Below are positions 57,801 through 64,000 of a stretch of 64,000 nucleotides of DNA, piece after piece. Source of the DNA: Heterodera schachtii (Eukaryota; Nematoda; Chromadorea; Rhabditida; Heteroderidae); the NCBI GenBank assembly GCA_023374025.1, contig SIJG01000077.1, forward strand, positions 378,565 to 442,564. The letters are read 5' to 3'. Every line of letters begins with the position of its first letter. The first letter of the stretch is position 1. The notes under the pieces were generated by a model. The model searched no databases, was not told where the DNA came from, and saw only the letters and a list, made by a program, of their open reading frames with translations. Made by a program: the position numbers and the translations under genes.

Positions 57801-60470
57801 ATTTAAAGAATTTTGGCAGTCGTCCAGTGATGTTTCCGATTCGAATTTCTTCAGCGGATGATCAAGGGTAACCACGCGTAAGAATGATTCGGTACATGCC
57901 ACTGTCGTAACATTCCAGCATTTGAATACCGGAAATGAACGCGGAATTCGTATGGGTATGTAGAGAATTGATTTGTTCATGATTGGCTGCGTCTCGGTCG
58001 GGAGAGTACAGTTCTGCTCTGCTGGGAAACTCATAGTCACGGATGATCCATCCAGAGGACTCGTTGGGCAAATTTGGTATTGTGCTAGCGCCGGTGGAAT
58101 CGATGTCATAATCGCGACCGCAAATGTCAAAAGACAGATGAACGGAAAATTCACTCCGTTTATGCGCCAGCTGCCTCGACCCCTTCCTCCAGAATTGTCG
58201 TTGTTCATCCCTCGATTTGGTTCAGCGCCCGCTCGGCCTCTCTGCGCCCAGTTTTGATTTTGTTGTAAATATGGCCGTGGATTAAAATTGTTTTGTTGAA
58301 AACGATTGCCAAGCGGTGTCTGATTTGAATTTTGTGGATTAAAACTTCCACGGTAACTCTGAAATCCCCGAGTTCTCCCTCTAAATCCCCTGTTGCTGTT
58401 CCCCCTCTGAATATAAGCGTTTTGCGTTTGTTGGCCGTAGCGTTGTGGTGCCATCCCGTCAGTACGTTGGACAAAATTGACCCTCTGATCCTCTTGCATT
58501 TTTTGTTCTTCCCGCATTTCGTTCAATTCAGTTCGGACGGCATTAATTTCGGCCAAGGCAACTTCGGCTTTGGTTCCTTGCGTTTGTTTCCAGAGATCTT
58601 CTGCTAACGCTCCCTGCATTTGTTGAACCCTTTTGGCCTGTGTGATCGCTTCTTCAAATGTCTGAGGTTCATCCATGAAGAGAATTTTTTCTTTGATTGA
58701 CGCCGTCATGTTCGAGCGGAAAAAATCCTTGGCAATTCCCGATCTGAATCTTTTTAGTCGCTCGTCATGTTCCCTTTTCACGTCTTCCTCCATGTCTCCA
58801 AGTACTAACGCATCGAAATTCATTTCAAGCGACGTATCCGGGTACGCTTTTGACACTAGAGTTCTGATCTCTTGGGCAAATTCGTCTAAGCTTTCGCCGA
58901 CGTGTTGCTTCCGTTTTGCCAGCATCTGTCGCGCAACAAGGCTGGATGAAACCTTCTTTAAATTGGTGGCAAGTGCGTCGACTAATGTCTTCCAATTCGA
59001 TTTATCGTCTTGTAGCAATCCATCGTAAATAGCCCGAGCGGACCCGCGCAAATATAATGGTAGAATTTGCGCACATCGAACAGGTGTCCACCCGTGTGCC
59101 GTCGCCACAAGATTAAAAGATTTTAAATAATTGTGAAAGTCCGCTGTTCCGTCAAAAGTTCCCGGATGTGGCAAGCCCGCTGAGGTGCGCGCCGTCCCCA
59201 TCGAATCCAACTCCCGCTCTAAAGTCGAGACCCTCTTTTTTAGGGTCTCCACTTCCATCCGATGAAGTTCCCTTTTCTGATTGAGTTCAAAATGTCTTTT
59301 CTCACGCTCCGTTCGCTCCCGTGTTGGGTCGTCTTCTTCAGTGCTCGAAGAAATTTTGTCGAATTAAAGTGAATTCGAATAAAGGAATATAATTGTCGAT
59401 GAGTAGTTAATGAATTAAGAAATTTGTAGTTTTGGTGATGAAAATGTAATGAAGTGGTAGTCGGTGATACGCAGTTAATTTAGAAAATAGCAAATGGCGA
59501 GGAATGAATTGTTGGCGAAAATTTTTGCCGAGTCAAATGATGTGTCAGTTGATCAGACAAATTAATTGTTGCTTTATTGGGCCATTAGAAGAAATTCTGT
59601 CGTTAATCAGATGATCAGTCCGCCAATTAGCGCCAAATTGTCGAATTGTGTTCTCAGTCAGATGATCCGTCAGTCAATTAGCGCCAATTTGCCGTTTTTA
59701 GTCCCTTCCCGACTCCTTTAATTGCCTTTTGTCTTTCTCCTCAATTAATCTTTCCTTCTCTTTTTCCCAAATGTTACGATTTTCCTCAGTTTTTCCTCAG
59801 TTTCTCTTGTCAAATTCGTTTTTCCTTCCTCTGATGGATTAAGCACCCCAATTAATGACCCTTTTTACTTACTTCAATCTTCGGATCCTTGTCTTTTGTT
59901 TTCGCTTGTGTCCCGGGACAAAAATGTGATTTAATTACTCCCAAAATGTTTCCCTTTGTTAATTAATGAGCGCTTTTGTTTTTTCCACCCTTAGGAATGG
60001 GCCCTTTCCGTCAGGGGGTTTGTTTGGGGAAACAATGGGGAAATTTTCGCAATATTTGGGCTCAAAAATGGGGCGGCTGTCACTTCAAATGGAATAGCGA
60101 ATGTACGGTACGATAAATTGGGAAATGATATAAGAGAAAGAGAGAGAGAAAAGGGAAAAAATGAGAGAAGAGAGGCGAGGGAGAAAGAGATTTTTAGCAT
60201 GTGTTATTAAGCGATTTAACAGAAATCGAGGAGCTCGAACTGTGGCGCGTCAGCTGTTCGGGCCACAATTGCAGTCGGCGCTGTTTTGGCTTGGAAGAGT
60301 GGGAGGAGCCCATTCTGTGTGCCGATGACCTGCCGCACTGTACTGACGATCCGATTTGGCCAGCGTGGGCCTTCCACACCTCTGTTGTGTTGAATTTTGT
60401 CCTTGTCCTTGTGCTTTTTGTTTTGTCCGTCCTGCTTGTTGGTCGCTGTAACCGGGCCTGTGCCGATTAA
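48802..60470 (+). CDS. Candidate spliced antisense gene: signal peptide exon + Cys-rich TM exon
   Basis: Opposite in strand to gag and pol. Exon 1, 48802-48886, encodes 28 residues of a signal-peptide-like start (MAAALLLSVVLVSGILTVP) and ends at a consensus donor G|GTGAGT in phase 1. Exon 2, 60223-60470, follows TTTAACAG, begins with the two bases phase 1 needs, and runs open to a TAA (60468-60470). It carries five Cys in a short acidic ectodomain (from VSCSGHNCSRRC) and then a hydrophobic helix (VVLNFVLVLVLFVLSVLLVG) with a short tail. AATAAA lies at 60610-60615. The intron would be 11.3 kb and span both sense ORFs; a product of about 110 aa would be a type I membrane protein. Other exons could be missed. 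The pairing of these two exons is an inference; each could belong to a different transcript. Confidence 0.4.
49250..55261 (-). CDS. pol: Pol polyprotein with long coiled-coil C-terminal extension (2003 aa)
   Basis: Single open frame. Aspartic protease: LFDTGADVTYV (DTG about 60-62). Reverse transcriptase about 380-560: FCVDYRKLN, CPFGLAGAPTTFQ, catalytic YLDD about 526-529. RNase H from about 670 (VETDASIKA). Integrase: zinc-binding HHCC region about 879-920 (ending CDACQRRK), then a D,D,E core at about D951 (LDLLGP), D1011 (VVTDCGTQF) and E1047 (GQVERYN). Beyond about residue 1200 lies about 800 aa of unknown function: an acidic stretch, MANADSPILISDEDLSDDE, a charged coiled coil with about ten 14-aa EEKAKREAEAKKDA repeats, and a Pro/Gly-rich end. 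It overlaps the Gag/envelope-like ORF by 41 nt in the +1 frame relative to it, so frameshifting, reinitiation or a separate mRNA is needed. It makes the enzymes for cDNA synthesis and integration. Confidence 0.9.
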   Translation of the reverse strand: MELEERAAPSAPPEERMLEQKAYVLNYMPKIYQVHQNERKKKRCYLNVTINGKDVKALFDTGADVTYVRNSTANQCMLNVRRGDFPQARAANKTAIRFFGSALAEIKLGEFEGKFPLLVSEDDCCPCAAIIGTDLMDYITEQGEEEIGLNFKKGSVRIGHIHLPMVAAVTIEKKPIEIRLQTTQTLPPFSDTFVWGQLNRSFDAEEIFITTEREHQYFPLRVGKCLASPGSTRNAPLRLLNFGNCPIKVHAGSRLAILEAISDATQINSLKEEDKNEDPNIMNEAEWSKFKAEIDHIPPEADWTDQPLEFPKQMETIKSILERTSLKESILTEPGIKKLEQIIKNNENAFVKPGEVGLFKGKTIHRIDLIDGARPVQQKPYRYPVALQPEIERQVKELLRQNVIRPSNSAWSSPIVLVRKTDGSYRFCVDYRKLNQLTKRSTYYLPRIQSILDEVSGKKYFSVADCSSGFFHIKLAKGHEERSAFICHMGLFEWLRCPFGLAGAPTTFQRAMEEVRQTCSATFLVYLDDCIIGSMNEEEHLKDIDTFLRTMADVGFRLKPEKCRFAMGEIRYLGHLISEKGVRIDPKDLDPIRKLKKPNNMTELRSLIGVLSYFRKFIHEFAAILQPIYELTKNESTTEWGQTHEEALEELKTRLMTAPVLAPPKFGQPFIVETDASIKAIAGCLLQKNKIEEIHPICYFSRVLTKHEKRYSVVELEALAICASLKNFRPYLEGAGKSTVITDNSALTSLFRRKDLEGRLSRYQLAIMAYDVDIIYRPGKRNQLCDHLSRYLRDDPDAQINLIKMERKLSKDEMLKAQMEEMSLKNIFELLKEGNPDEEIEKNGKNWKIHNDLMCIMDKGEWKIFVPNEITGRLIREYHSDVLQGAHLGEKRTTEKMRRNLFWKGMDNDIHNFIKSCDACQRRKILGPHQSSEPICPIEPASRPCERLHLDLLGPLKTAKSGFQYILIIIDSFSKFMTAIPLREQSATTITSAFVEKFLCSFGLPKIVVTDCGTQFMSSTFKSLAKTWGFEHQTTVPYHQSANGQVERYNRTIVDMLVTSTEGKNWAAALPLICFAYNSSINYQIGNSPFYVMHGFDPRLPSEVTLGKMEDHFSDMAVYVQELTKRMEEVKTAVKENLRKCADQMIKQQKWTKEIPWMEGMLVLKRRIDKRNKLEQNYDGPFRIITVEKPNLTLKEMHADAMGFTVHMDQCKPYFSKEEQILVPNEEPNSGSKRKIGDKNLEDTDGEEETEINAISMEMLTEFEDGNNLNRHGLLFLMEIILDGIVVTALYPKDSFEFSSIPKSMVQSQWEIHKTKEGDEYLTAWIFDENIQLFVTEEREDLIIGNGIQAWLNQNGNVRCENGEATYWETYLDMDGLIYKNKITPELWITHNEPRICEEHQFRPCSSSTIFLNAAKCLHSNLQDKKINILPLSLIMANADSPILISDEDLSDDETHLRKLLLSEQHQRQQREQQFNPDRPYSSTVHSLPINQVQIVTPAQGQQLKRDQQLALINQKIKEMEAAKRQIEEEETAEEEARILREKAWKAEEQKKRTKSELDEKVKKREEEKKAEEKAKKDKEEVKAAFKKIGMSTEVGGKEDENKQKKKKSKKNQKGKDTESGNLEAEKPNDGHKMDNVLPGCKLGDEHQPTIEKEKTKGVAKSKKDAEEKEKRELEEAKTKKDAEEKAQREAEAKAKKDAEEKAKKEAKEKKDAEEKAKREAEAKKDAEEKANREAKEKKDAEEKAKREAEAKKDAEEKAKREAEAKKDAEEKAKKEAEAKKDAEERAKREAEAKKDAEEKAKREAETKKDKGKREGNASINVEGAKKKIMETISEKWMPKIVGSIFDPRGEELGDDWTIKKCQENREKEDRLREGKSEERMKAWKEWTQPKNQWESGGTAQEGKRFFENTLKSAVISANETRAIPPEGMGWKRHVPCFQTAPPGPGFKRRYHDVSPIRGMDSTGQGTSAASGTEEKIVKIRKLLLQAADLLGEMADELFPYKK
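49830..50245 (-). repeat. 42-bp tandem repeat in the pol extension
   Basis: About ten imperfect 42-bp units encoding 14-residue EEKAKREAEAKKDA. The period is a multiple of 3, so the opposite strand and other frames are also open; those are shadows. Confidence 0.85.
55221..59258 (-). CDS. gag: Gag fused in frame to an envelope-like membrane protein (1345 aa)
   Basis: Residues 1-25 are a short coiled coil. About 30-220 resemble a Ty3/Gypsy capsid (FHNYLKSFNLVATAHGW, DEFAQEIRTLV). About 285-363 are an RGG/asparagine-rich nucleic-acid-binding tail with no CCHC knuckle. With no stop, the frame goes straight into a hydrophobic signal-like segment about 370-392 (ICLLTFAVAIMTSIPPALA, cleavage-like ALA|Q). 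A large Cys- and N-glycosylation-motif-bearing ectodomain follows, with an RPKR basic site, a mucin-like region of about eight 15-aa TTRTTIRPTTTIIPP repeats, and a C-terminal TM at about 1270-1288 (TGITIITILILVGAAVLFV) with a 57-aa tail. The second half is envelope-like by architecture only; I cannot assign a fusion class. ATG at 59258 was chosen as the first in-frame ATG; the frame is open about 90 nt further upstream without one. Confidence 0.8.
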   Translation of the reverse strand: MEVETLKKRVSTLERELDSMGTARTSAGLPHPGTFDGTADFHNYLKSFNLVATAHGWTPVRCAQILPLYLRGSARAIYDGLLQDDKSNWKTLVDALATNLKKVSSSLVARQMLAKRKQHVGESLDEFAQEIRTLVSKAYPDTSLEMNFDALVLGDMEEDVKREHDERLKRFRSGIAKDFFRSNMTASIKEKILFMDEPQTFEEAITQAKRVQQMQGALAEDLWKQTQGTKAEVALAEINAVRTELNEMREEQKMQEDQRVNFVQRTDGMAPQRYGQQTQNAYIQRGNSNRGFRGRTRGFQSYRGSFNPQNSNQTPLGNRFQQNNFNPRPYLQQNQNWAQRGRAGAEPNRGMNNDNSGGRGRGSWRINGVNFPFICLLTFAVAIMTSIPPALAQYQICPTSPLDGSSVTMSFPAEQNCTLPTETQPIMNKSILYIPIRIPRSFPVFKCWNVTTVACTESFLRVVTLDHPLKKFESETSLDDCQNSLNHRPMNRISEKRWESLKPLRKEYGWYGVNCYDNVQTVIEEGTGGILDGEMLVTSWGDSLKIEQQFTIGRDDWIRLPGAVELLMWRIPSGEYWDTHFSMGPVTTETWPGQAVVVHELQYTFPISKDQDRKNQVIGVPKEAIKTENNVLIHYVGEAESLKSNNRPKRENENGISQKRVNAPRERPNKKPNTRRGQITIETTTIPPIIRPTTTIIPPTIRITTTAIPPTTRTIVTTIPPIIRTTTTAIPPKTRTTTTAIPPIIRITTTAIPLIIRPTTTIIPPTTRTTIRPTTTIIPPTTHTTIRPTTTIIPPTTRTTIRPTTTIIPPTTRTTIRPTTTIIPPTTRTTIRPTTTIIPPTTGTTIRPTTTIIPPTTRTTIRPTTTIIPPTTRTTIRPTTTNIPPTTGTTTTAPVIHTTTTAIPPITRTTTTTAIPSITRTTTTIPPTTHAKTREMPKGTIETIEKLIKKLEKMTEIREKQVEPTPFLMPEEVDRESPTTVVSKRETSEEESESWWQQRNLDHENSRLNYLGWRTHLTELHNSREKWFSDCNERKNALAVAKALARQMPEDAARSLYRRDDITAFWAKSTALDPMWTISLCRQVKAENILWDQKVGGKCYRELPIIASKAILFVKVGTRDLTKEGKEVKCDKDGSNPWAANFNATTEGLQQSMEHRFAPEQFTNRQNPFLFFTKGSIFESEQLRLEQSLKDMSNRMTRPELDFTDARFMDLNFTEAHGDSVAGIFSIGEILVENAQNEAEKLRKKAEVTIEKGKAWIEDPIGIVKYVKWTGITIITILILVGAAVLFVKIKIYATALMTPLQIIRSMFNTIVGCFTTGRKLAEQVGHPMVMEGGTGGASCTIGAP
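56600..57000 (-). repeat. 45-bp tandem repeat encoding the Thr/Pro-rich region
   Basis: About eight near-identical 45-bp units (15 aa each) inside the envelope-like part, with degenerate flanking units out to about 56460 and 57210. Probably an O-glycosylated stalk; copy number is likely variable. Confidence 0.85.
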
Positions 60471-61214
60471 AACTGTTGGTCACTGTGACCAGTGCCACCG
60501 CCGGACCGTAAGCGCATTTCTGTGTTTGATGAGGCCACTATCGTTAGTGGTCTTTAGTAAGCATTTGCCGATTGTTTGTAATTTTTAATTAAATTACACT
60601 TATTTGTTAAATAAATAATTTGTTGAATTGATTTGTTAGTTTTTAATTAATTAATTAGTATTTGCTAATTGAAATTTGCTGGTTATAGTTTGAGTATTTC
60701 CGAATTAAATATGGCGAAGAGAGGAAAAATTCGTTGGAAATTGGAAAAACTGGTGTATTAGAAAACTGTGGAAAATGGATTTTTACGGTAGTCAATAATA
60801 AATTTGGAAATGCGGAGTGAAAATGAGAAAAAATAATGGGAAATGTATTTTACGTCAATAATTAAATATGGAAATGTGAGTGAAAATTATATAAAAAAAA
60901 GGTTGGAAATGAATTTTACAGTACTCAAAAATTGGATTTGGAAATGCAGTGTGTACGGTAATTAGAAGAAATGTGGTGAAATGTATTTTATATTCATTAT
61001 TATTTATAATTAGAAGAAATGTGGTGAAATGTATTTATATTCATTATTATTTATTTATTTATTTATTTATTTTTTTTTGCATTGTGGACAAAAGGGATTA
61101 AAATGAGAAAAAAAAATTAAATTAATTTGAATTTGGCAAATGTGAAAATGAGCGAAAAATAAAAACAAAACAAATATATATATATATGGCGAATGGTACG
61201 GTGTAATGGTCCAC
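59259..61214 (-). other. 5' leader of the LTR element
   Basis: About 2 kb between the primer site and the Gag start in element orientation. No sense-strand gene is evident. It contains GA-rich tracts (60130-60190), ATTATTTATTTATTT repeats (61040-61070) and, on the + strand, the Cys-rich TM exon (60223-60470). Exon 1 of a spliced sense mRNA could lie here. Confidence 0.5.
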
Positions 61215-61232
61215 ATCCACCCAGGAGCGCCA
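61215..61232 (-). promoter_or_regulatory. Putative tRNA primer-binding site
   Basis: On the minus strand TGGCGCTCCTGGGTGGAT starts 3 nt after the 5' LTR. Starting with TGG (complement of the tRNA CCA end) and lying next to the LTR fits a primer-binding site; the tRNA was not identified. Confidence 0.55.
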
Positions 61233-61235
61233 TAA

Positions 61236-61600
61236 TGTGCGGGGAAATAATCGAGGGATGTTGGGCCCTCCCGGCATTCCAGGCAGAGCCTGAAATGTGG
61301 GAGAGCGCATCCCTCCCCCAAATTGCTGCTCCCCAAAATGCGATGCCAATAACAAAAGGTTTATTGACCAGAATGTGTAGCAAAAAGGCAAGGGAAATGG
61401 TGAATGATCAAAAGGCGAAATGATCAACAACTGACTCAAATCCCCAAATCTTTCCCCTTAAATCTGATCGAAGCAATTGAGTTAATGGGCGGGGGCGGGG
61501 ACAATGGCAACATTGGGGCAAAAGCTTTAGAGAGAGAGAAATGGACGAGCGAGAGAGTGAGAGAGAATGGAGAGGGAAGAGAGTCGAAAATTGCCGCACA
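61236..61600 (-). repeat. 5' LTR
   Basis: 365 bp, starts and ends with the same 7-bp inverted repeat TGTGCGG/CCGCACA as the other LTR. Confidence 0.9.
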
Positions 61601-61875
61601 ATAAGTGTAGTTTGTCCCCCCGCCCTTTTTTGCAAAATTTTTTATTTTGATGTCATAAAAACAAGTTTCCTGGGCTTTTCGGGGTCGCTGATCACGAATC
61701 CGGCATCCACTTTGGACAATTCGAAATCCAGGACCCGAATTCGAACAAAAAGTCGAAAACCGGTTTAAATCTTTTATTGCAAGTTTTGTGGTTTTCAGAA
61801 TCTTTCAATATGTTTACACAATTTTTAGACGAAAAATGCAAAATTCAAAAGTTGAATTAAATCATCGTTTTTCAG
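61601..61875. other. Flank of the LTR element with a foldback-family fragment
   Basis: Contains GTCGCTGATCACGAATCCGG and TTCGAACAAAAAGTCGAAAA (61685-61760), shared with the foldback at 18213-18425. No gene. Confidence 0.4.
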
Positions 61876-61942
61876 GCTTCTCGACGCAGCTTCCCCAGGG
61901 ACGACTGGTCAGGCAGAAATGAATGAATTAATTATTAATTGA
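61876..61942 (+). pseudogene. Exon E relic, probably of FB14
   Basis: After TTTTTCAG, the frame reads LLDAASPGTTGQAEMN... to a TGA (61940-61942), matching the family exon E start LLDE. Its position just beyond the retrotransposon suggests it was the 3' end of FB14. Confidence 0.55.
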
Positions 61943-62040
61943 TGCGATTATGATGACCGACCGAAATGATATGTTGGCACCGTGCCATTTCAATATGGTA
62001 TTGTGTATAGTAGAGTAGAGCAGGACCGGGAATTTCGAAA

Positions 62041-62095
62041 AAATGCCAATGTCCATTTGCGAGTACTGAAGTGTTCGTCCACGTAGAAGTTAAAA
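62041..62095 (-). pseudogene. FB15: exon B fragment of the F-box-like family
   Basis: Minus strand reads NFYVDEHFSTRKWTLAFF, the second half of the F-box-like segment, then stops matching on both sides. Confidence 0.6.
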
Positions 62096-62546
62096 AATTA
62101 TTTTGCTTATATTTCAATTGTTTTAAAATTGTTTTCGATAAAAATAATTTTTTAAACCAAAATTTTATTAAGAAAAAATTATTACTTTTTGGGGACGAAT
62201 TTTTGTGAAATTTTTTTTTCAATTCTTAGAGGTGTATTTTCTATTTTTTCAGTTCGATTCTTACGGGTGTATTTTCTGAATCAATTTCGAATGATAGATG
62301 CAACAACGAACAAATCGTATTTTGTAACTAAATTCATTCAAAGAAATCAAACAAATAAAAGATCGAAAAACAAAAGATTAGAATTTAAATGTCCTTTTCG
62401 AATTTAAAATTCGCCTCAATTTTGTCACCAAAGGAATACAAAGAAACGAATGGAAACAATGGAGAATGTGCCGAAGAACATTGAGAAATGAAATAATTGT
62501 TTGTATCTGAAAAATAATTAGCCAATAAAATTTAAAAATGGAACTT

Positions 62547-63363
62547 TTAAACACCCAAAAGTTGTCCATTTTTGGTGAAAATTATCTGTCGAGTGGCCAA
62601 ATTAACACCGCAGCCGACGACATCACCAGCACGATAAGAGTACTCCGAATTTCGACTTTTCCATTTTCCGTTAATGCAAAAATTGCCATAACTCGGAATA
62701 TGCAAAAGTGCCCGATCGATAAATTATTTCGTCCAACATTTGAGGATAATATTTGACGGCAACCCCAAAGTTAAAACCACTGGAAAATAAAAATTAAATA
62801 AGCTTTTAAATTTAAATCTCTTGTGGACTTAGTAAAGTGAAAAGATTAAATGTTCTAACGCCTTCATTTTTGAGATCAAAATTTCTGTAGCGCGACATTT
62901 GGGGATTTAAATTAAAAACAAAAACATTTATATATTTAAGTATTAAGCCCAAAATTCGACGAATTTACGTTTGTCTGCTTTTGCCTAAACAGTCCCAAAA
63001 AACGAGAGATGAATCAATAAAAAGAGAGTGCAGAGAAAATGAATCTCTTATTAAAAAATAATGTTTATTTGGATGTATTTTTAAGCAAAATGAAAATTGC
63101 AAAAAAATTACCGACTAATTTTTTTGGTTGTAATTTCAAAGTAAAAAATGCCGGAGCAATCATTGTTCAGCGAAAACGAATGTTTTGCGAAGACGGAACG
63201 GCAACCTTTAATGAAAATTAAATTATTAAGATTCAATCTTAAGTAAATTTACCATTTTCAATTCCTTTGGAATGGACCGCCAGACATTTTTCACCAGTGA
63301 TTTCGATGTCTTTGCTACACGCATTGACATCCCAACAGTAATCATTTGATGGGTTACGGTCGC
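62547..63363 (-). pseudogene. SPRY-domain protein gene (RBP-1/SPRYSEC-like), probably broken
   Basis: Minus-strand exons: 63363-63253 (DYCWDVNACSKDIEITGEKC), 63205-63112 (CRSVFAKHSFSLNNDCSGIFY), 62779-62547 (GFNFGVAVKYYPQML ... [19 protein letters not shown]). Junction phases 1 and 2 match. The order CWDxNACxKxxxI, RSVFAK, SGIFYFEI, GVAVK and [21 protein letters not shown] is that of SPRY proteins abundant in cyst nematodes, some of which are secreted effectors. Exon 3 carries a 1-nt insertion near 62693 (frame shifts within the motif around AYSEYGNF) and stops at 62547 before the last SPRY strands. No signal peptide exon was found upstream. It is therefore a pseudogene, or a fragment of one. 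Confidence 0.7.
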
Positions 63364-63664
63364 CTTAAATAATTACCGTTTTTTGTTATTTCCCTTTTAA
63401 TATAATTTAATTGGTTGTTTAACTAATTTTTCCTGTTTTTTTTATTTAATTCATTTCCTTCGTATAATAAAGAAATCGGCAAAGCATAAATCGGACTTTT
63501 TGTCTACTGTTCTTTATAAAATTTTCTACTTTTTAACACAATAGGCGAAATGTCAGGTTTTGGGTTAGTAAACGAAATGTCCGTACGCTTTCCGAATTTT
63601 AAGCACCAGCAGCTAACTTCACTTCTTCTTTATAATATTTCCATATAGCTACCATAAAATTTAT

Positions 63665-63974
63665 TTATTGAGACCAATCTTTAATTTGCCCACCGTTTTC
63701 TGTTGTGGTTGATGAAGTCCCTTGTTCATTCTGCTGCTTTTTCTCCAATTCACTGATTCTGCCCAAAATTTGCTCCAATTCCTCGGCCAAAACTGAAGAA
63801 AAAGAGTCATTTTAAACGTTTAAAAGTTTTTCATTTCATTTTACCAATTTCTGTTTGTTCCTTCAAAAGTTCAATGAAACTTTCCATTTTCTTTTGCAGT
63901 GTCTCTAAGTCGGCAAATTTTGTTTGGAAGGCATTGGCCAAATTGGAGTCCGTTGTCACTTGGCGATTTGCCAA
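63665..63974 (-). CDS. 3' end of a coiled-coil protein gene (partial)
   Basis: Minus-strand exons 63974-63845 (LANRQVTTDSNLANAFQTKF, then LETLQKKMESFIELL) and 63792-63665 (VLAEELEQILGRISELEKKQ, then a polar end QIKDWSQ). They join in phase 1 across a 52-bp intron (ATTG|GTAAAA ... TTCAG|TT) and end at TAA 63665-63667. Heptad-like spacing of L/I indicates a coiled coil. The upstream part lies beyond or near the window edge. It might once have been the N-terminal part of the adjacent SPRY gene family, but the stop separates them here. Family not recognised. Confidence 0.55.
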
Positions 63975-64000
63975 CTTATTAAAAAAAAGAATTTGAAAAA

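Larger units (their letters stand above)
48186..61600 (-). mobile_element. 13.4-kb LTR retrotransposon (Ty3/Gypsy-type, with envelope-like gene)
   Basis: Bounded by 365-bp LTRs (48186-48550 and 61236-61600) that begin TGTGCGG and end CCGCACA and differ at one visible base. Minus-strand order: 5' LTR, primer site, a 2-kb leader, Gag/envelope-like ORF, pol ORF (PR-RT-RH-IN plus a long C-terminal extension), polypurine tract, 3' LTR. The domain order RT-RNaseH-integrase places it with Ty3/Gypsy (Metaviridae). Both main ORFs are intact, so the copy is very young and possibly active. Flanking bases (GTTAA left, ATAAG right) do not form an exact target duplication. Confidence 0.9.

Noticed and set aside
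62538..62756. 72-codon + strand ORF
   Set aside because: Antisense of SPRY exon 3, which carries clear family motifs on the minus strand.
63039..63221. 60-codon + strand ORF
   Set aside because: Antisense of SPRY exon 2.

Overview
The window reads as nuclear DNA of a nematode, most likely a plant-parasitic cyst nematode (Heteroderidae). It is AT-rich, with short GT-AG introns of about 45-110 bp. It holds a locally expanded family of F-box-like genes, and at the right edge a broken gene whose exons match the SPRY-domain (RBP-1/SPRYSEC-like) proteins of that group. The organism call is an inference from these family resemblances.

Region by region: 1-13.7 kb holds two long F-box-like genes on the + strand (FB1, FB2) and a solitary pseudo-exon (FB3). 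FB1 and FB2 are riddled with small non-autonomous DNA transposons flanked by 8-bp target duplications. 13.9-16.6 kb holds FB4. 18.6-22.2 kb holds two tandem genes for basic, AT-hook-rich proteins and a 3' relic of a third. 22.3-25.6 kb is repeat-rich and shows no gene. 25.6-32.6 kb holds FB5 to FB8. 33.0-37.9 kb holds two TIR elements, the larger carrying a nested LINE. 38.3-39.5 kb holds a four-TM membrane protein gene. 40.2-48.2 kb holds FB9 to FB14; FB12 and FB10 are inverted copies of FB4 and FB5. 48.2-61.6 kb is one 13.4-kb LTR retrotransposon inserted in FB14. 61.9-64 kb holds F-box relics, the broken SPRY gene and the 3' end of a coiled-coil gene.

The F-box-like family falls into two subfamilies. 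FB1, FB2, FB3 and FB8 form one; FB1 and FB2 start MASPVKKRK- or MEPEVF-like. FB4-FB7 and FB9-FB14 form the other and start MSDNRxEAEEKMAKA. Full members have five exons (A-E) with conserved phases (2, 2, 0, 2), which let me splice them by hand. FB4, FB5, FB6 and FB12 read open from start to stop; FB1 does so once one transposon and its target duplication are ignored.

The most striking object is the LTR element. Its LTRs differ at one visible position in 365. It has two long intact ORFs, one being Gag fused in frame to an envelope-like membrane protein upstream of pol. On the opposite strand two exons with matching phase (a signal peptide exon and a Cys-rich transmembrane exon) flank the whole coding region, suggesting a spliced antisense gene.

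All exon boundaries were assigned by eye from splice motifs, reading frame and paralogue comparison. No database search was run.
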